Shown here piece by piece: positions 26,675-34,932 of a DNA stretch of 64,000 nucleotides (the stretch's first letter is position 1; the number at the start of each line of letters is the position of its first letter). Below the pieces are notes generated by a model that saw only the letters and a program-made list of their open reading frames with translations, was not told the origin of the DNA and did not search any database. A program made the translations under genes and the position numbers. The stretch lies in the NCBI RefSeq assembly GCF_000963965.1, contig NZ_BAMX01000024.1, forward strand, positions 124,001-188,000. The letters run 5' to 3'. Source of the stretch: Acetobacter orientalis. GTDB taxonomy: Bacteria; Pseudomonadota; Alphaproteobacteria; Acetobacterales; Acetobacteraceae.

Positions 26675-26786
26675 AGCGAGAGAGTAGGGGGGGGTACCCC
26701 TTTTAGCTGCTCAATCTGCGCTATTTTTTTGAGTGTATAACTTACTGCATTGAGCCGCCTAAAGTAGGTGGCTTGGTTTGCTTATA

Positions 26787-28355
26787 ATGGAGGTTCCAGA
26801 AGCTCTCATGGGGTTTTCATCCTGCCCGAAAGAGGGGCGGTCTCGTCGTAAATCACTTGAGAGAATCGAGGCAGAGAATAACGCCCAGCGTCTTTCTCGC
26901 TCACTTGGGCCGTTACAGTTAACCATGCTTGGTGTTGGCTCAACTATTGGGGCCGGTATTTACGTTATGACAGGTACGGCGGCGGCTAATTACGCCGGGC
27001 CGTCTATTTTGCTTTCTTTTATTATAGCGGGTCTGGCCTGTCTGTTTACGGCTCTTTCGTACGGAGAGCTGGCCTCTGCTATGCCGGTATCTGGCTCGGC
27101 TTACACCTATGCTTATGTTTCAATGGGTGAAGGGTGGGCTTGGGCGGTTGGGTGGCTGCTTTTGCTTGAGTACGGCATTTCTTGCGCCGGGGTTGCGGCT
27201 GGTTTTTCCGGCTACGCGGTTAGTTTTTTGCAAGACTGCGGTGTTCCTGTTCCCCACGCTGTAAGCACGACAACGTTTCAGGTCATGTTTCAAGGGGCTG
27301 CACGGCATGTGCATACTGGCTGGCAAATAGATGCTGTTGGTGCTTTCTCCATTCTTGTTGTGACCATTTTGCTGATTTTTGGTGTGAAGGAATCCCTTCG
27401 TATCAATACGGCTATTGTTTTTCTTAAAGTGGGTGTGCTGGTTATTTTTGTGGTGCTTGGGGTGTGGGTTATCCACCCTGCATACTGGACACCTTTTATT
27501 CCGCATTATGAAGGGGGTTTTCGTTACGGTTTGCCGGGCATATTCCGGGCGGCCTCTATTATATTTTTTGCTTATGTCGGTTTCGAAGCTGTTTCGACCG
27601 CGTCTTCTGAGGCAAAAAACCCACGGCGAGATATACCGCTCGGCATTGTGGTTTCTCTTGTTATTTGCACCGTTGTGTACATGATTGTGGCGGCGGTTTT
27701 GATAGGGGTCGTGCCTTGGCAAACCCTAGACGTAGCAGACCCATTGGCTGTTGCGGTTAACGCCATGCACCAGCCTTGGTTGGCAGTATGCGTTAAAATT
27801 GGTGCAATTATAGGGCTATGCTCAGTTTTGTTTGGCTTGCTGTATGCCCAAAGCCGTATCTTTTTTGCTATGGCCGAAGACGGCTTGATGATGCCAATTT
27901 TCAGCAAATTGCACCCACAGTATAAAACGCCTTGGGTGGGCACTATTGTGTTGGGTATTACGGTTGCGTTGGCCACAGCCACCTTGCCTATTGATATTAT
28001 AGGCGACCTTGTAAGTCTTGGTACTGCCACGGCTTTTGGTATTGTGTGCTTTACCGTTATTTGGGTGCGTAATGCTTCGCCCAATAGCCCGCGTGCGTTT
28101 TCTGTGCCTGGCGGCGCTTTTTACATAAAGGGCGTATGGCTTGGGTATGTGCCGCTTTTGGGTATTTTCTTTTGCTTTATTATGGCAGCCCCTCTTTTTA
28201 TAGATATGGCGCTGGCGTGTTTAGCGGGAGACCCCGTGCCTGCGGTGCTGCTTATAACTTACGGTGTGTGTGGGTGGGCCTGTTACCGGTTTTATGGCAA
28301 GCAGCACTCTCGCTTAGCGCGGGAGCATGCTGCACAGCAGGGTGGTACTGAATAA
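26787..28355 (+). CDS. APC-family amino acid permease (cationic amino acid transporter-like)
   Basis: About 522 residues with roughly 12-14 transmembrane spans. The substrate-site motif VGSTIGAGIYVMTG lies in the first span. ELASAMPVSGSAYTYAYVSM and FFAYVGFEAVSTASSEAKNP are characteristic of the CAT subgroup of APC permeases. A cytoplasmic basic N-terminus of ~40 residues precedes the first span. Start is uncertain: ATG 26787 has no good ribosome site, and ATG 26808 has GGAGG 14 bases upstream, which is too far. The actual amino acid is unknown. Convergent with the ATP-grasp gene. Confidence 0.87.
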   Translation: MEVPEALMGFSSCPKEGRSRRKSLERIEAENNAQRLSRSLGPLQLTMLGVGSTIGAGIYVMTGTAAANYAGPSILLSFIIAGLACLFTALSYGELASAMPVSGSAYTYAYVSMGEGWAWAVGWLLLLEYGISCAGVAAGFSGYAVSFLQDCGVPVPHAVSTTTFQVMFQGAARHVHTGWQIDAVGAFSILVVTILLIFGVKESLRINTAIVFLKVGVLVIFVVLGVWVIHPAYWTPFIPHYEGGFRYGLPGIFRAASIIFFAYVGFEAVSTASSEAKNPRRDIPLGIVVSLVICTVVYMIVAAVLIGVVPWQTLDVADPLAVAVNAMHQPWLAVCVKIGAIIGLCSVLFGLLYAQSRIFFAMAEDGLMMPIFSKLHPQYKTPWVGTIVLGITVALATATLPIDIIGDLVSLGTATAFGIVCFTVIWVRNASPNSPRAFSVPGGAFYIKGVWLGYVPLLGIFFCFIMAAPLFIDMALACLAGDPVPAVLLITYGVCGWACYRFYGKQHSRLAREHAAQQGGTE

Positions 28356-28371
28356 GCGCGTAGTGAGTAGC

Positions 28372-29457
28372 TTAGTCGTTCATGGGGTAAGAGGCTAATA
28401 GGCGCTTTTGCCTGCGCCAGAGTCTAACGCCATACCATAGGCCGCAGGGCTTCCAGCCAGCAGCGCGTTTTTTAGCGCCAATGCGGAAGGTTTCACCATA
28501 ATGGAAAAACTGGGTTGCGTAGGCTTCTTTAAGCGTGGTGCGTTTATCCCAGATATGGATGGCTTCTGAGCCTACGCCGTTAATTTCAATAATTTCGAAT
28601 TTTTCGCCGCGGCGTAGGGCTTCAGCACTTTCGAATTTGACATCAATGCGGCCAAAGTGAAAATCGGGAATGTCTTTCATAATGGCATCAATCTGGGCGG
28701 TTAGGGCCGGTGTGATGTCATTTGCCCCATTGCGAAAGACTGCGCCCTTACAGTGGTTGCCTGTAAAAACCAGATCCAACGTCTCACCTTGCGGCAGCAC
28801 CTCATTGAGCCTGTGCTCAAGTCTTGGGGTGTAGAGTGGGAGGAGAAGTTGTGTGCGTGGGTCTTGCTTTAACAGCTCCAGCACGGTGTTGTGCCCATTG
28901 CCTGTAAGGGTGGGAATGTCTTTGTAGGTGAGCGATGAAATGCTGCCGCATGCTTGGTCGGGGTGGCGAATGTAGAAAATGCCCGCTTCATGCTGGTAAG
29001 GAATAAGGCGCTGTAAAACCAGTGGTGTAGTGCGCGGAAACGCCGCCAAGGCTGCGTAAAGTTCATTCTCGGTTCTGGCGAGCTTAACGCCAGTGCCGTT
29101 GCACCCCACATCAGGCTTAACCACGATAGGAAGGCTTAAGCCTTTATGGCTCATCGCTTCTAAGGCGCGGCTATTGTCATTTTGCCCTGTTGTTAGGGTC
29201 GTGTAGGGGGCAATCCAGCGTGTGGCGGTAGGGCCTGCCATGTCCAGAATGCTGCTTTTGCTCTCACCGCACAGGCCACCCGTTACAATGCGGGGGTTGG
29301 CTGCGGTTGGTAGGCTAAAGTCGCGGTAGCGCAAGCCAAGCACAACCCAATAGATGACAATAGGGGTATAAAAAATCCAACCGGGCCAGAATTCAAAACT
29401 GGAAAGAGGGGCTGTTTTTTCAGATGGGGTAAGGGGGCTTGTAGGCAGCTTGCTCAT
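28372..29457 (-). CDS. Membrane-anchored ATP-grasp ligase of unknown substrate
   Basis: 361 residues. An N-terminal segment FEFWPGWIFY plus TPIVIYWVVLGLRYR (about 21-45) is a membrane anchor, followed by GGLCGESKSSILDMAG. An ATP-grasp fold follows: VVKPDVGCNGTGV (112-124) is the nucleotide loop, VLQRLIPYQHEAGIFY lies in the middle, and FGRIDVKFES with EIIEIN (E291, N293) supplies metal ligands. ATP-grasp enzymes join a carboxylate to an amine, as in D-Ala-D-Ala ligase. Start ATG 29457 overlaps the DedA stop by 4 bases (ATGA), so the two are coupled. The substrate is unknown; neighbours suggest an envelope target. Confidence 0.8.
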   Translation of the reverse strand: MSKLPTSPLTPSEKTAPLSSFEFWPGWIFYTPIVIYWVVLGLRYRDFSLPTAANPRIVTGGLCGESKSSILDMAGPTATRWIAPYTTLTTGQNDNSRALEAMSHKGLSLPIVVKPDVGCNGTGVKLARTENELYAALAAFPRTTPLVLQRLIPYQHEAGIFYIRHPDQACGSISSLTYKDIPTLTGNGHNTVLELLKQDPRTQLLLPLYTPRLEHRLNEVLPQGETLDLVFTGNHCKGAVFRNGANDITPALTAQIDAIMKDIPDFHFGRIDVKFESAEALRRGEKFEIIEINGVGSEAIHIWDKRTTLKEAYATQFFHYGETFRIGAKKRAAGWKPCGLWYGVRLWRRQKRLLASYPMND

Positions 29458-30032
29458 TTTCCCTGTTGTTTCTGCATGCGGGCAGCAAGGCGGCCCATGA
29501 TAAGAATAACCAGCACAAAGCCAAGAATGCCAGCCCAACGCCAAGCGCCCAAATGTGTGAGCAAAAAATTGCCAACACGCAGCGAAAGCGCAAAGAGTGC
29601 TGTTGTCCAGATGAGTGTTGCCGCAAGCGTTGCCAATGTGAAAGTGCGCAAGCCAGCATTGAAGAACCCGCAGGCAGTATAAAGCGGTAGGCGCGTGCCC
29701 GGCACAAAACGGCTAATAAACACGACTTTAAACAGTTTTTGGGTAAGCCATTTGCGCTGAATGTCGCGCTCGGGTGTTTCTACCCAGCGGCGTGCAGGTG
29801 GCCAGCGTGCTGCAAGGTAGCCTAGGCCGTATAGCCCAACATCACCCAACACAATACCGCAGTAGAGCGCGATAAGGGCTGTTGCTGGTTGGAGTGTCTG
29901 TAACTGCACTTGTATGGCGGTAAGGACTGTTGCCGCATCTTCAAGAATAAACGTAGCAAGAATAATAATGAGCACCTGCACAAGCGGTGATGCCGTACTA
30001 GAGGCGAGAGAATGTGCAAGAGAATGCAGCAT
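29454..30032 (-). CDS. DedA family (SNARE-associated/VTT domain) membrane protein
   Basis: About 192 residues with several membrane spans. It shows the DedA pattern: an N-terminal re-entrant segment LVQVLIIILATFILEDAATV, GIVLGDVGLYGLGYLAARW, and the conserved arginine motif FISRFVPGTRLPLY followed by a helix. Some DedA proteins have been shown to flip undecaprenyl phosphate or other lipids back across the membrane; the specific role here is untested. ATG 30032 gives the usual length. It is first in a two-gene unit with the ATP-grasp gene and is divergent from mltB. Confidence 0.85.
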   Translation of the reverse strand: MLHSLAHSLASSTASPLVQVLIIILATFILEDAATVLTAIQVQLQTLQPATALIALYCGIVLGDVGLYGLGYLAARWPPARRWVETPERDIQRKWLTQKLFKVVFISRFVPGTRLPLYTACGFFNAGLRTFTLATLAATLIWTTALFALSLRVGNFLLTHLGAWRWAGILGFVLVILIMGRLAARMQKQQGK

Positions 30033-30230
30033 GCGGTGCGTAAACAGTCCGTCATGAAAAACAAGGTTTGACCGTGTTGGGCCAAAGTGCGGTGGTGCAC
30101 AGCAATACGCCCATGTATGCGTAGGCACAACCTGCGGGTGCGTTTGTAAAAATAAATAGCCTTTTTTAAGGAAAGCACGCTTATATCAAGAATAAAGAGA
30201 ACCTGAATAATAGAGCGAAACTGGTTTATA

Positions 30231-31235
30231 ATGTTAAAAAGAAGAGCACTTGTTTGTGGGGCTGCGGCCAGTTTGGCTGTGCCGACACTCGCGGCCCGTA
30301 GTGCTACGGTTAAGCACGCCAAGAAAAAAATGGCCGAGGGTGGCTACGCAGCCTTCTTGGCTGGTGTAAGGCGTGAGGCTCTGCAAAAGGGGCTTTCAGC
30401 CTCTATTGTTGATGCTGCCTTGGCGCTGAGTGTGCAGCCGAACGAAAAAGTGCTGAAAGCAGACCGCCACCAGCCAGAATTTACCCTGACATGGGCGCAG
30501 TATAAAGACCGGGTTATTACCACTAAAAAAATTACAGACGGGCAAGCCGCAGTTGCGCAGCGCACTAACTTGCTTGCGCAAATTAGTGCGCAGTTCGGGG
30601 TCGATAAAGGGGCTATTGCCGGTATCTGGGGGCTTGAATCAGCCTATGGCACCAAAATGGGCACGTATCATGTGGTCGATTCTTTAGCGACACTGGCCTA
30701 TGACGGCAGGCGTTCAGCTTTTTTTAGAGCGGAATTGTTCAAGGCGCTGCATATTTTAAACCAAGGGGACATAGCGCCCGCAGCTATGTTGGGTAGTTAT
30801 GCTGGTGCTATGGGGCAGCCCCAGTTTATGCCAAGCGCGTATGAGCGCTACGCAACCAGCTTTCCCGAAGGGGGGCGGCGGAATATCTGGACAAATGAGG
30901 CAGATGTTTTTGCCTCTATCGCGAACTATCTCGCTAAATGTGGCTGGCATGCTGGTGAGCCATGGGGTGAGCCTGTGCGCCTGCCAGATACCGTAACGCA
31001 AGCACAGATTGGGCGCAGCGTTGTTAAGCCTGTCTCTTATTGGGCCAGCATGGGTGTTAGGCCAGTTTTGGGCGGGCAGTTTGCCAATGCTGGCCTTGAT
31101 GCCGCGGTTATACGGCCCGATGGCGCAGGCGGAGAAGCCTATTTGGTCTATCATAATTTCAACGTGATTCGTCGTTACAATCCCTCAGACTTTTACGCGT
31201 TGGGCGTGGGTCTTCTTGGAAGTGCCGTAGTGTGA
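30231..31235 (+). CDS. Lytic murein transglycosylase, MltB type
   Basis: 334 residues with an N-terminal export signal (LKRRALVCGAAASLAVPTLAARS, given here as two parts: a basic RR pair and a hydrophobic run). The SLT_2 domain has the catalytic glutamate E136 in GIWGLESAYG, the AMLGSYAGAMGQPQFMPSAY motif and VVYHNFNVIRRYN-like substrate groove (YHNFNVIRRYNPSDFYALGV). It cleaves glycan strands of peptidoglycan to 1,6-anhydromuropeptides. Overlaps rlpA by 4 bases (GTGA), so the next gene is coupled. Confidence 0.9.
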   Translation: MLKRRALVCGAAASLAVPTLAARSATVKHAKKKMAEGGYAAFLAGVRREALQKGLSASIVDAALALSVQPNEKVLKADRHQPEFTLTWAQYKDRVITTKKITDGQAAVAQRTNLLAQISAQFGVDKGAIAGIWGLESAYGTKMGTYHVVDSLATLAYDGRRSAFFRAELFKALHILNQGDIAPAAMLGSYAGAMGQPQFMPSAYERYATSFPEGGRRNIWTNEADVFASIANYLAKCGWHAGEPWGEPVRLPDTVTQAQIGRSVVKPVSYWASMGVRPVLGGQFANAGLDAAVIRPDGAGGEAYLVYHNFNVIRRYNPSDFYALGVGLLGSAVV

Positions 31236-32119
31236 AAAAGGCTATTCTTGTTTGTTGTGTTGGGGTTGCTGCGTGTTCTCGCCCTGTGCCCAAAATAGAG
31301 CCTGCGGTGCATTATGTTGTGGGGGCTGCGTGGCAGGTTGACGGCTTTTGGGTCTACCCAAGAGAAGACTTTTCCTACCAAGCGACAGGTTTGGCGGTGC
31401 GGGTAGATAAGGGCAAAAAAGACCAGCCCTTAACGACAGATGGCGAGGTACGGAGCGACCTGACCATGACAGCCAGCCACCCAACCTTGCAATTGCCTGC
31501 CATTGTAACCGTTACAAACCTTGATAATGGGCGCGTGGTTAAAGTGCGCTTGAATGATCGCGGCCCAGATAAACTAGGCCGTGTGTTGGGTGTTACCCCT
31601 AAAGTTGCCAGCTTGTTAGGTATAACAGACCAACCCGCAAAAGTGCGTGTGGTAGAAGACGAGCAGGCGAGCCGCCATTTGGCCGAAATTTTACCCGGTG
31701 GCCCGGCGTTGCAAATTAATGCGGCCCCCCTTGAAGGGGTTGTGCAAACACAACTTGCCGGAGGGCAAAGTGCTGGGCGGGCCACTAAAGAGGTGCCCTC
31801 TGTAAAAGAGGGTGGCGTTGCGCAAACTGCGGGCTTACAGGCAGATGTTGCCGCGGCCATGGCCGACTTGCCTGTCTCTTGGTGGCAGGGTGCCCCTAGC
31901 TATGCGCGTTTATGGGTTGAAACAACAGATTTTACCTCTCGGTACGCTGCGGCAAGAGAAGCCGCACGAGAGGGGGGCAGTGTTGTGCCTTCTTTTGCCT
32001 CTCAAGGTAAAATGTGGGCTGTGCGGCACGGGCCTTTTGCGACTATAAGCGAGGCAGATACGGCCCTGAGGCGTTCACTCGCAGATGGTTTAACCGGATC
32101 TCATATCGTCGTTGAATAG
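31232..32119 (+). CDS. rlpA: RlpA-like septal ring lipoprotein with SPOR domain
   Basis: 295 residues, GTG start overlapping the mltB stop. A short hydrophobic signal ends in VAAC with Cys15 as lipidation site. A double-psi beta-barrel RlpA domain follows (FSYQATGLAVRVD, TMTASHPTLQLPAIVTVTN, KVRLNDRGPDK). The C-terminal ~80 residues look like a SPOR domain that binds denuded glycan. RlpA in some species is a lytic transglycosylase acting on stem-peptide-free glycan. Neighbours mltB and a D,D-carboxypeptidase gene support a role in cell-wall remodelling at division. Confidence 0.87.
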   Translation: MKKAILVCCVGVAACSRPVPKIEPAVHYVVGAAWQVDGFWVYPREDFSYQATGLAVRVDKGKKDQPLTTDGEVRSDLTMTASHPTLQLPAIVTVTNLDNGRVVKVRLNDRGPDKLGRVLGVTPKVASLLGITDQPAKVRVVEDEQASRHLAEILPGGPALQINAAPLEGVVQTQLAGGQSAGRATKEVPSVKEGGVAQTAGLQADVAAAMADLPVSWWQGAPSYARLWVETTDFTSRYAAAREAAREGGSVVPSFASQGKMWAVRHGPFATISEADTALRRSLADGLTGSHIVVE

Positions 32120-32127
32120 GAAAAAAC

Positions 32128-33336
32128 GTGCAGACTCGCCGGTTTCTTCTTGCTGGGGGCGCAGCCCTTGTTTCCAGTAATTACGCGCTGACAGCTTTTG
32201 CGCGTAAAGGGCATACTCAGGTACGGCCTGCTGCTACGGCAGCGCCACAAGCCGCACCCGTGGCAGAGGCACCGGCCCTAACCCCGGTAGGGCCGGTTGA
32301 TACCGCTGCTCGCTGGGCTTGTATTCTGGATTACGATAGCGGTGCCACCCTGCTTGAAAAAGCAGCGGACGAGCGCATGCCGCCGTCTTCTCTTACCAAA
32401 ATGATGACGGCTTACGTTACCTTTACCATGCTGCGTTCTGGCCGCCTGAAGCTGGATCAAACGCTGCCAGTGAGTGAAAAAGCATGGCGTATGCAAGGCT
32501 CGCGCATGTTTGTGCCCTTAGGGCAGAGCATCCCGGTACAAGACCTTATTCAGGGTATGCTTATTCAGTCCGGTAATGATGCCTGCGTTGTGTTGGCAGA
32601 AGGTATTTCTGGTTCAGAAGAACAATTTGTAGCCACCATGAACGATATGGCAGGCAAATTAGGCTTGCATAATTCGCACTTCATGAACGTGACTGGCTGG
32701 CCAGCCGAAAACCATTACATGACAGCGCGTGATGTGGCTTATCTGGCGTTACGCCTTATTCACGACTTTCCTGAATATTATCATTTCTTCTCGGAAAAAG
32801 AGTTTTTCTTTAACAAAATCCGCCAAGAAAACCGCAATACGCTGGTCGTTAAAGGTTTGGCAGACGGTTTAAAGACAGGCCATACTGATGCCGGTGGTTT
32901 TGGTTTGTGCGCGTCTTCTTTGCGTGATGGCAGGCGCGTTATTTTGGCCGTGAATGGTCTTGCAAGCAGCAACCTGCGTGCGCGTGAAAGTGAGCGCTTG
33001 TTAGGCTGGGCTTTTGCCAATTTTGAATCGGCCAAAATTCTGACCAAAGGGGATGTTGTTGAGCAAGCCCCCGTATGGATGGGGGAAAGCCAGACAGTGC
33101 CGCTTGTTGTCGGGCAAGACTTTACCATGCTGTTGCCGCACGGCTGGCGTAATGCCACGCATGTGGCGTTAGACTACCAAGGCCCACTGACAGCACCACT
33201 TAAAGCAGGCCAACCTGCCGGGCAGTTGACCGTGACCCTACCCGGAGGGCGTCAGGCTGCTATTCCGGTTGTGGTGGGGCAAGATGTTGCCGCATTGGGT
33301 ATATTTGGCCGCGCCGCACGTAGGTTGCACCTGTAA
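32128..33336 (+). CDS. D-alanyl-D-alanine carboxypeptidase (PBP5/6-like, class C low-molecular-mass PBP)
   Basis: 402 residues, exported: the N-terminus has TRRFLLAGG and a hydrophobic run. The penicillin-binding triad is complete: SLTK at 88-91, SGN at 148-150 and KTG at 249-251. A C-terminal all-beta PBP5-type domain follows (from about 300). It trims the terminal D-Ala of muropeptide stems. GTG 32128 lies 8 bases after the rlpA stop with a GGAAAAA stretch before it. mltB-rlpA-dac then runs into tmk, 3 bases further on. Confidence 0.94.
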   Translation: MQTRRFLLAGGAALVSSNYALTAFARKGHTQVRPAATAAPQAAPVAEAPALTPVGPVDTAARWACILDYDSGATLLEKAADERMPPSSLTKMMTAYVTFTMLRSGRLKLDQTLPVSEKAWRMQGSRMFVPLGQSIPVQDLIQGMLIQSGNDACVVLAEGISGSEEQFVATMNDMAGKLGLHNSHFMNVTGWPAENHYMTARDVAYLALRLIHDFPEYYHFFSEKEFFFNKIRQENRNTLVVKGLADGLKTGHTDAGGFGLCASSLRDGRRVILAVNGLASSNLRARESERLLGWAFANFESAKILTKGDVVEQAPVWMGESQTVPLVVGQDFTMLLPHGWRNATHVALDYQGPLTAPLKAGQPAGQLTVTLPGGRQAAIPVVVGQDVAALGIFGRAARRLHL

Positions 33337-33339
33337 GCC

Positions 33340-33978
33340 ATGGCTAAAGGTTTGTTTATAACGCTGGAAGGCGGAGAGGGCGTTGGTAAATCAACACAAC
33401 TCAGGCTGTTACAGGCTGCGTTGCTTTCCCGCGGGCTAGATGTGGTGATAACGCGTGAGCCGGGTGGCTCACCCGGTGCAGAAGACCTACGGCAGGTTTT
33501 ACTGTTTGGTAAAAACCCCCTTTCATGGCGGGCGGAGATTTTAACCCATTTTGCCGCGCGTTATGACCATGTTGACCAAGTAATTAACCCGGCCCTTGAT
33601 GCGGGTAAAATTGTAATTTGTGATCGTTTTACAGATTCAACATTAGCGTATCAGGGGTATGGACGGGCAGATGGGCGGCCAGATGTACTGCGTCTGATCA
33701 ACACCCTGCAAAAAGAGCTTGGCCGAGACCCAGATATGACCTTTCTGCTTGAAGCGCCGCGTGATGTTGCCCGCCTAAGGCTTGCTGCGCGCGGTGCGCC
33801 AACAGATAGGTACGAACAATCTGACGAGGCATTTCATGCCCGTATGCTGCACGGCTTTGCAACATTAGCTGAGCAACACCCACACCGGATACGGCGTATT
33901 GTCGCGCATGGCGCCTCACCTGAAGAGGTGAACAGCGTGATTGTAAAAGATATTTGCGCTCACCTTCAGCTAGGCTGA
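33340..33978 (+). CDS. tmk: Thymidylate kinase
   Basis: 212 residues. It phosphorylates dTMP to dTDP. The P-loop is EGGEGVGKSTQ, the substrate site is REPGGSPGAED and the DRF/DSTLAYQGYGR motif is present. The LID region RLAARGAPTDRYEQ carries arginines. The gene starts 3 bases after the carboxypeptidase gene and ends 6 bases before holB, a conserved tmk-holB pairing. Confidence 0.97.
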   Translation: MAKGLFITLEGGEGVGKSTQLRLLQAALLSRGLDVVITREPGGSPGAEDLRQVLLFGKNPLSWRAEILTHFAARYDHVDQVINPALDAGKIVICDRFTDSTLAYQGYGRADGRPDVLRLINTLQKELGRDPDMTFLLEAPRDVARLRLAARGAPTDRYEQSDEAFHARMLHGFATLAEQHPHRIRRIVAHGASPEEVNSVIVKDICAHLQLG

Positions 33979-33984
33979 AGAGGG

Positions 33985-34932
33985 ATGTACGAAGACCCCC
34001 GTATTGCCTCTCTTGCTCTGCAAGGGCACGTGCAAGCGTTAGATGTGTTTCGTACTGGGTTGGCGACTGGGCGCTTGGCGCATGCGTGGCTCATAACCGG
34101 GCCACCGGGCATAGGTAAAGCAACCTTTGCGTTTCGGGTAGCCCGTATAATTTTGGGTGGAGAAGCCCCCCAAAGCCCGGCAGGGCGGCGTATTACGGCC
34201 GCAACCCACGCAGACCTTTTGGTGGTTGGCCGGGGTTTTGATGAAAAAAAGCAGCGCTACCGTGGTGAAATTGTGGCTGACGACGTACGGCCCATTAACG
34301 CTTTTTTGCGACGCACGGCAGCAGAAGGCGGCTGGCGGGTTGTTATTGTTGATGGCGCAGAATGGCTGAACAGAAGTGCAGCCAACGCTCTTCTTAAAAT
34401 TCTGGAAGAGCCGCCGCCAGAGGCTGTGCTGCTTTTAACAAGCTCGGCACCGGGGCGGTTGTTGCCAACAATACGTAGCCGTTGCCGCCGGTTAGACTTG
34501 GCACCGCTCCCTTCTGCGTGCGTGCAGTCCATTGTTATGGGGGCTGCACCAGACCTTGACCCGGCAGAGTTGCAGCGTTGCCTTGCTGGTGCCAATGGCT
34601 CTGCCGGGCGAGCATTCGCGCTCTTGGCAGACGAAGGTGGCCGTATGGCAGGCCTTGTTGAAAAAGTTTTGGCCGGGCAATCTGTAAGCCAATCTTACGC
34701 AACGGCAGAAGCTGTTTTGCGCAAGGATGAAGGTTTTAATTTATTTTTCAGCCTGTTATCAGACGCGTTGCAGGAGCGTGCCCGTGGGGCTGCCCGGCAA
34801 GGGCTTGGAGTGTCGGTTGTTTTTGCACAAGCGTGGGAGGCAATAATGCGCCTTCAGGCAGAGACGGAACGCTTCAATCTGGATAAACAGGAAACTCTTC
34901 TCGAAGCCATGACTATTGCGAGTAAAGCATGA
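33985..34932 (+). CDS. holB: DNA polymerase III delta' subunit
   Basis: 315 residues. This clamp-loader subunit has a P-loop-like GPPGIGKATFAFRVA, a sensor region SANALLKILEEPPPEAVLLL and the SRCRRLDLAPLP segment (an SRC motif as in clamp loaders). Helical collar domain forms the C-terminus. The zinc-module cysteines seen in the E. coli protein are not evident. It overlaps metG by 4 bases (ATGA) and follows tmk by 6 bases, so tmk-holB-metG-tatD is one operon. Confidence 0.93.
   Translation: MYEDPRIASLALQGHVQALDVFRTGLATGRLAHAWLITGPPGIGKATFAFRVARIILGGEAPQSPAGRRITAATHADLLVVGRGFDEKKQRYRGEIVADDVRPINAFLRRTAAEGGWRVVIVDGAEWLNRSAANALLKILEEPPPEAVLLLTSSAPGRLLPTIRSRCRRLDLAPLPSACVQSIVMGAAPDLDPAELQRCLAGANGSAGRAFALLADEGGRMAGLVEKVLAGQSVSQSYATAEAVLRKDEGFNLFFSLLSDALQERARGAARQGLGVSVVFAQAWEAIMRLQAETERFNLDKQETLLEAMTIASKA

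Noticed and set aside
26686-26704. Possible terminator after uppP (G-run facing CCCC then TTTT)
   Set aside because: The stem is only about five pairs inside an eight-G run; too weak to call.
27120-27722. 200-codon frame antisense to the APC permease
   Set aside because: Asn/His-rich composition is what the complement of hydrophobic codons gives; the permease reading is certain.
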